The notes under the pieces: model-generated | What the model saw: the letters and a program-made list of their open reading frames with translations, nothing else | Told to the model about the DNA's origin: nothing | Database searches by the model: none | Origin: Muricauda sp. SCSIO 65647 | GTDB taxonomy: Bacteria > Bacteroidota > Bacteroidia > Flavobacteriales > Flavobacteriaceae | DNA length: 64,000 nucleotides | Direction: 5' to 3' | Assembly: GCF_021534965.1 (NCBI RefSeq) | Contig: NZ_CP091037.1 | Location: 1,156,501-1,220,500 of the forward strand | Made by a program: the position numbers and the translations under genes | Part shown: piece by piece, positions 61,334 to 64,000 of the stretch | Layout: the number at the start of each line of letters is the position of its first letter | How positions within the stretch are numbered: the first letter of the stretch is position 1

Positions 61334-62614
61334 TTAGTTTTCGACTTTACCTTTATCCTTTGCCTTAGAGATTTCATTCTGCTGTATTTTTTCCTTCAAT
61401 TGTTCCATTTCATCAGCAATCTTGCTATCAAGAACCTTGGCATAGATTTGAGTGGTTTTCAAGGAACGATGTCCTAACATTTTACTGACCGTGGAAATGG
61501 AAACCCCATTGGATAGGGTGACCGTTGTTGCAAATGTATGTCTGGCCAGATGTGTAGTAAGGTTTTTATGAATTCCACATACATCGGCAATCTCTTTAAG
61601 GTAAGCATTCGATTTTTGATTGGTCAGAACAGGCAATATTCCTTTGCCATCTACCACATAAGGATGTTCGTTATATTTTTCAATGATAGCTTCGGCAGTT
61701 GGGAGCAAGGGAATACTACTTATCGCCTTGGTTTTCTTTCGTGGCATTTTTATCCATCTATCCCCGTTGATTCCGATTACAATATGTTTTGATTGTAATT
61801 GTTTGACATCTGAATAGGCCAATCCCGTATAACAACAGAAAACAAAAATATCCCTTACCAAATCAAGACGTGGCAAGAAAGACTTTTTGTTTCTTAGGGT
61901 GTCAAGTTCCTCTTGGGTCAAGTACTGCTTTTCTTTTGTTTTCCAACTTGCTTTCCAATGAAAGAAAGGGTCTTTGGTAATCCATTCATTGGCATATGAA
62001 ATACGGATAATCTTTTTAAAATTTACTATATACTTAATAGCGGTATTGTGGTCGCAATTTCGTTTAGATTTCAAAAAGAACTCTAACCCAGAAATGAACT
62101 TGTGATCAACCCTACGGACGGGAATGTCGTTTCTATGGTAGTTATGCTGAATATATTCCGAAACGTGTTTATAAGCTGCTTTATAACGTTGTAAAGTTCC
62201 TTTTGTGAAACCTTTGCCCAACAAACTTTCCATTTCATCATTGTGTTCCTGGAAGATTTCCAGAACCATATGCTCCTTACCTTCCTTACCCAAATAGATG
62301 TTTTTGATAATAGTTGCTGAAATATCAGCTCTTTCTTTTAAAAGGGAATCGTAAATATCGTAGAGCCTGTTCTTAACGTTGTCCAAAAACCTATTGAAAT
62401 TGGATACCTCTGAGCTCGTTCCCCTTAATTTTGCCCCTCGTGAATCCCATCTGTGTTCATCTACCCTTCGGCCTAGACTAAACTCACTGCGTTTACCATT
62501 AATGGTTACACGAGTATAAATCATGGCTTTTCCATCAGTGTCTGACTTTAATTTTTTAGGGTAAAAAAGGATGTTTAGTTTTCCGTACATCGGTGAGTGT
62601 TTTGAAATACTCAC
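61334..62614 (-). CDS. Tyrosine recombinase (integrase) of the island
   Basis: The 426-residue protein has the Bacteroidota integrase layout: an Arm-type DNA-binding start (LNILFYPKKLKSDTDGKAMIYTRV), a SAM-like core-binding domain (about 105-205) and the catalytic domain (about 215-410) with HLARHTFAT (H-x2-R), MLGHRSLKTTQIYAKV (His and the nucleophile Tyr). The first catalytic arginine is replaced in TGLAYSDVKQL, as known for IntDOT-like enzymes. It lies 218 bp from the tRNA-Asp 3' end, which is the attachment site. Confidence 0.95.
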   Translation of the reverse strand: MSISKHSPMYGKLNILFYPKKLKSDTDGKAMIYTRVTINGKRSEFSLGRRVDEHRWDSRGAKLRGTSSEVSNFNRFLDNVKNRLYDIYDSLLKERADISATIIKNIYLGKEGKEHMVLEIFQEHNDEMESLLGKGFTKGTLQRYKAAYKHVSEYIQHNYHRNDIPVRRVDHKFISGLEFFLKSKRNCDHNTAIKYIVNFKKIIRISYANEWITKDPFFHWKASWKTKEKQYLTQEELDTLRNKKSFLPRLDLVRDIFVFCCYTGLAYSDVKQLQSKHIVIGINGDRWIKMPRKKTKAISSIPLLPTAEAIIEKYNEHPYVVDGKGILPVLTNQKSNAYLKEIADVCGIHKNLTTHLARHTFATTVTLSNGVSISTVSKMLGHRSLKTTQIYAKVLDSKIADEMEQLKEKIQQNEISKAKDKGKVEN

Positions 62615-62774
62615 CAGAAGGTATAAAAAACAAATGTTAAAATTTCTTTGTAAAGATTTCTTTAACAGTTGATTACAGTGATTTTGGTGAGTGTTTTTTT
62701 AAGGGTAAAAGACGCACCGAATTACTCACCTTTTTAATGGTTTTAAATGTTAATTTTTGGCATTAAATAAAATG

Positions 62775-62807
62775 AAAAAGCCCGTAAATCATTGATTTAC
62801 AGGCTTT
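62775..62807 (-). terminator. Island-borne terminator of tRNA-Asp
   Basis: On the minus strand a 14-bp stem (AAAGCCTGTAAATC / GATTTACGGGCTTT, one G-U pair) with a 3-nt loop ends in Ts. It lies 25 bp past the tRNA 3' end and belongs to the island, replacing the original terminator now at 49451-49481. Confidence 0.85.
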
Positions 62808-62831
62808 ATGCTGAAATTTAATAAATTTTCA

Positions 62832-62853
62832 GCGGTCTGGACGGGACTCGAAC
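62832..62853. other. Right attachment site inside tRNA-Asp
   Basis: These 22 bp, covering the last 21 nt of the tRNA and one downstream base, are identical to 49492-49513. The crossover took place within this stretch. Confidence 0.85.
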
Positions 62854-62906
62854 CCGCGACCCCCTGCGTGACAGGCAGGTATTCTAACCAACTGAACTAC
62901 CAGACC
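62833..62906 (-). tRNA. tRNA-Asp (anticodon GTC)
   Basis: The 74-nt gene reads from GGTCTGG (acceptor) through the D arm TTCAGTTGGTTAGAA, the anticodon stem-loop CTGCCTGTCACGCAG (anticodon GTC), the T arm with GGTTCGAGTCC, to CCAGACC and discriminator G. CCA is not encoded. It serves as the integration site of the island; its 3' end is supplied by the element. Confidence 0.97.
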
Positions 62907-63003
62907 AATGATTTTATCTCGATAACTCCCGATAGCTATCAGGGCGGGACTCACGCAACAGCGTGATTCAAATCTTGTTCAAATGCTTTTGATAAAGCGA
63001 GGG

Positions 63004-63035
63004 CAAATATACATTTACAATTTCATTTGCACAAA
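63004..63035 (-). promoter_or_regulatory. Bacteroidota-type promoter of tRNA-Asp
   Basis: On the minus strand TTTG (63032-63035), a 20-bp spacer and TATATTTG (63004-63011) match the consensus closely. It lies about 97 bp before the mature tRNA 5' end. Two small hairpins (CCCGATAGCTATCAGGG and TCACGC-AACA-GCGTGA, about 62928-62967) lie between, in the leader. Confidence 0.7.
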
Positions 63036-63044
63036 ATATTTTTA

Positions 63045-63974
63045 TCATACGAACTTCTGCCGTTCGACCATAAAGGTGTTGAGTATCTTCGAAAAATCAG
63101 AACGCACATCGGCTTCTACATACTTTATTTGATACTGCATGCATTTCAATTTCAAGGCATCTATGTACGCCTTCACCTTTGTCATATAGGCTTGCTTTAT
63201 ATTGTCTGCATATAAATCGATATGTTGGCCAGTTTCAACATCTATAAATCGTTTGGGAGCATTGTCAAAATCAAAATTCAGTTCATGCTGCCAGTCCATA
63301 AGGTGAAAAAGCACCACTTCGTGCTTGTTATACTTTAGATGGCGAAGTGCCTCGAACAGCTTGTCTTCTTCCACTTCTGTCTGAAACATATCAGAGAACA
63401 GAAAAATAAGGCTCCTTCTATGTATTTTTTCAGCTATCTGGTGAAGATAATGATAGGTTCGGGTTTTCTTGCCCGTATTTTTTGAGGCCGTGGTCGAATT
63501 CAGTGTAGACAACAACATCTGAAAATGGCGTTCGCTACTTTTTTCCTTTATAAAGAATTCATAGTCATCGGAATATATGCTCAATCCAACAGCATCACGC
63601 TGTTTTTTTAAAATGTTCATCAACGCTGCAATGGCCAATACCCCGAAACCGATCTTGTTAAGGTTGTCAAGGTGCATTTGGCCCACCTTTGGGTAATGCA
63701 TCGATGCCGAATTGTCCAATATCATATGGCATCTGAGATTCGTCTCTTCTTCATAGTGTTTGGTGTACAGCTTGTCGGTTCGGGCAAAGAGTTTCCAATC
63801 GATATGTTTGGTGCTTTCCCCTATGTTATAGATTTTGTGCTCGGCAAACTCTGCAGAGTAACCGTGGAAAGGACTTTTATGTATACCGCTTATGAAGCCT
63901 TCGACCACTTGGCTGGCCAAAAGCTCTAGATTCTGGAACAGTTTTGCTTTATGAAGTTCTGATTTGATGTCCAT
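63045..63974 (-). CDS. DUF58 domain protein
   Basis: The 309-residue protein has the DUF58 core GESTKHIDWKLFARTDKLYTKHYEEETN (about 52-79) and a von Willebrand A-like half with the DNSASM motif and LIFLFSDMFQTE. DUF58 genes usually follow a MoxR ATPase gene and precede vWA (Bat) genes; the upstream part lies outside the window, and no Bat gene follows here because the tRNA comes next. Function is probably in an envelope-associated chaperone-like system. Confidence 0.9.
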   Translation of the reverse strand: MDIKSELHKAKLFQNLELLASQVVEGFISGIHKSPFHGYSAEFAEHKIYNIGESTKHIDWKLFARTDKLYTKHYEEETNLRCHMILDNSASMHYPKVGQMHLDNLNKIGFGVLAIAALMNILKKQRDAVGLSIYSDDYEFFIKEKSSERHFQMLLSTLNSTTASKNTGKKTRTYHYLHQIAEKIHRRSLIFLFSDMFQTEVEEDKLFEALRHLKYNKHEVVLFHLMDWQHELNFDFDNAPKRFIDVETGQHIDLYADNIKQAYMTKVKAYIDALKLKCMQYQIKYVEADVRSDFSKILNTFMVERQKFV

Positions 63975-64000
63975 ATCGATACCAATATAAACGAAAAAGG

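Overview
The window looks like chromosome of a marine Bacteroidota, most likely a member of the Flavobacteriaceae. It carries SusC/SusD-type outer-membrane pairs, several other TonB-dependent receptors, promoters of the Bacteroidota kind (TTTG, about 19 bp, TAnnTTTG), moderate-to-low GC and few Shine-Dalgarno sequences. The genus cannot be fixed from the sequence alone.

Region 1 (1-21083) is a hexuronate catabolism locus, almost entirely on the minus strand. Reading with transcription: fructuronate/mannonate oxidoreductase (SDR type), mannonate dehydratase (uxuA), uronate isomerase (uxaC), KDG kinase (kdgK), KDPG aldolase (eda), a three-part TRAP transporter, a two-domain DUF1080 lipoprotein, a Tat-exported Gfo/Idh/MocA oxidoreductase, altronate dehydratase (uxaA), tagaturonate reductase (uxaB), then a SusC/SusD pair whose SusD runs off the left edge. 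Both the glucuronate and the galacturonate branches are present and meet at KDG. Upstream lie a second Gfo/Idh oxidoreductase and a divergent NUDIX-fold regulator with a ruined NUDIX box. Two near-identical 30-bp operators, one before the main operon and one before the regulator, tie them together.

Region 2 (22188-30841) is a second sugar locus: a TonB-dependent receptor, a GH63-type mannosyl-/glucosylglycerate hydrolase-like enzyme, a GNAT acetyltransferase, a sodium:solute symporter, a glycerate kinase and a divergent LacI regulator with a perfect LacI operator. The enzyme pair suggests use of mannosylglycerate (digeneaside, a red-algal solute) or glucosylglycerate.

Region 3 (30907-36507) is a run of redox and stress genes (peroxiredoxin-like, AhpD-like, flavodoxin-like, alpha/beta hydrolase, LolA-like, small membrane protein, sigma factor) downstream of a Crp/Fnr regulator, with a repeated CTTGAAC-type motif. 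Region 4 (36883-41333) has a seven-repeat propeller lipoprotein, a dead Fic gene fragment and a four-gene cluster (DoxX-like, DUF2071, membrane methyltransferase, small membrane protein).

Region 5 (41511-48958) is the most unusual pair: a SusC-like outer-membrane barrel with no plug domain, followed 5 bp later by a 1539-residue alpha-2-macroglobulin that carries the SusC plug and TonB box in its middle.

Region 6 (about 49492-62853) is a 13-kb AT-rich integrated island. It is bounded by a 22-bp direct repeat of the 3' end of tRNA-Asp: the intact tRNA and integrase are on the right, the displaced 3' end with its old terminator on the left. Cargo: orphan polymorphic-toxin immunity-type genes, small membrane proteins, an LRR-Roc-COR protein with a TOPRIM-like C-terminus, an intact Fic protein, an AraC regulator, two SRPBCC proteins, a truncated DUF3052 gene and an XRE regulator. 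Beyond the tRNA lies a DUF58 gene of the chromosomal backbone.
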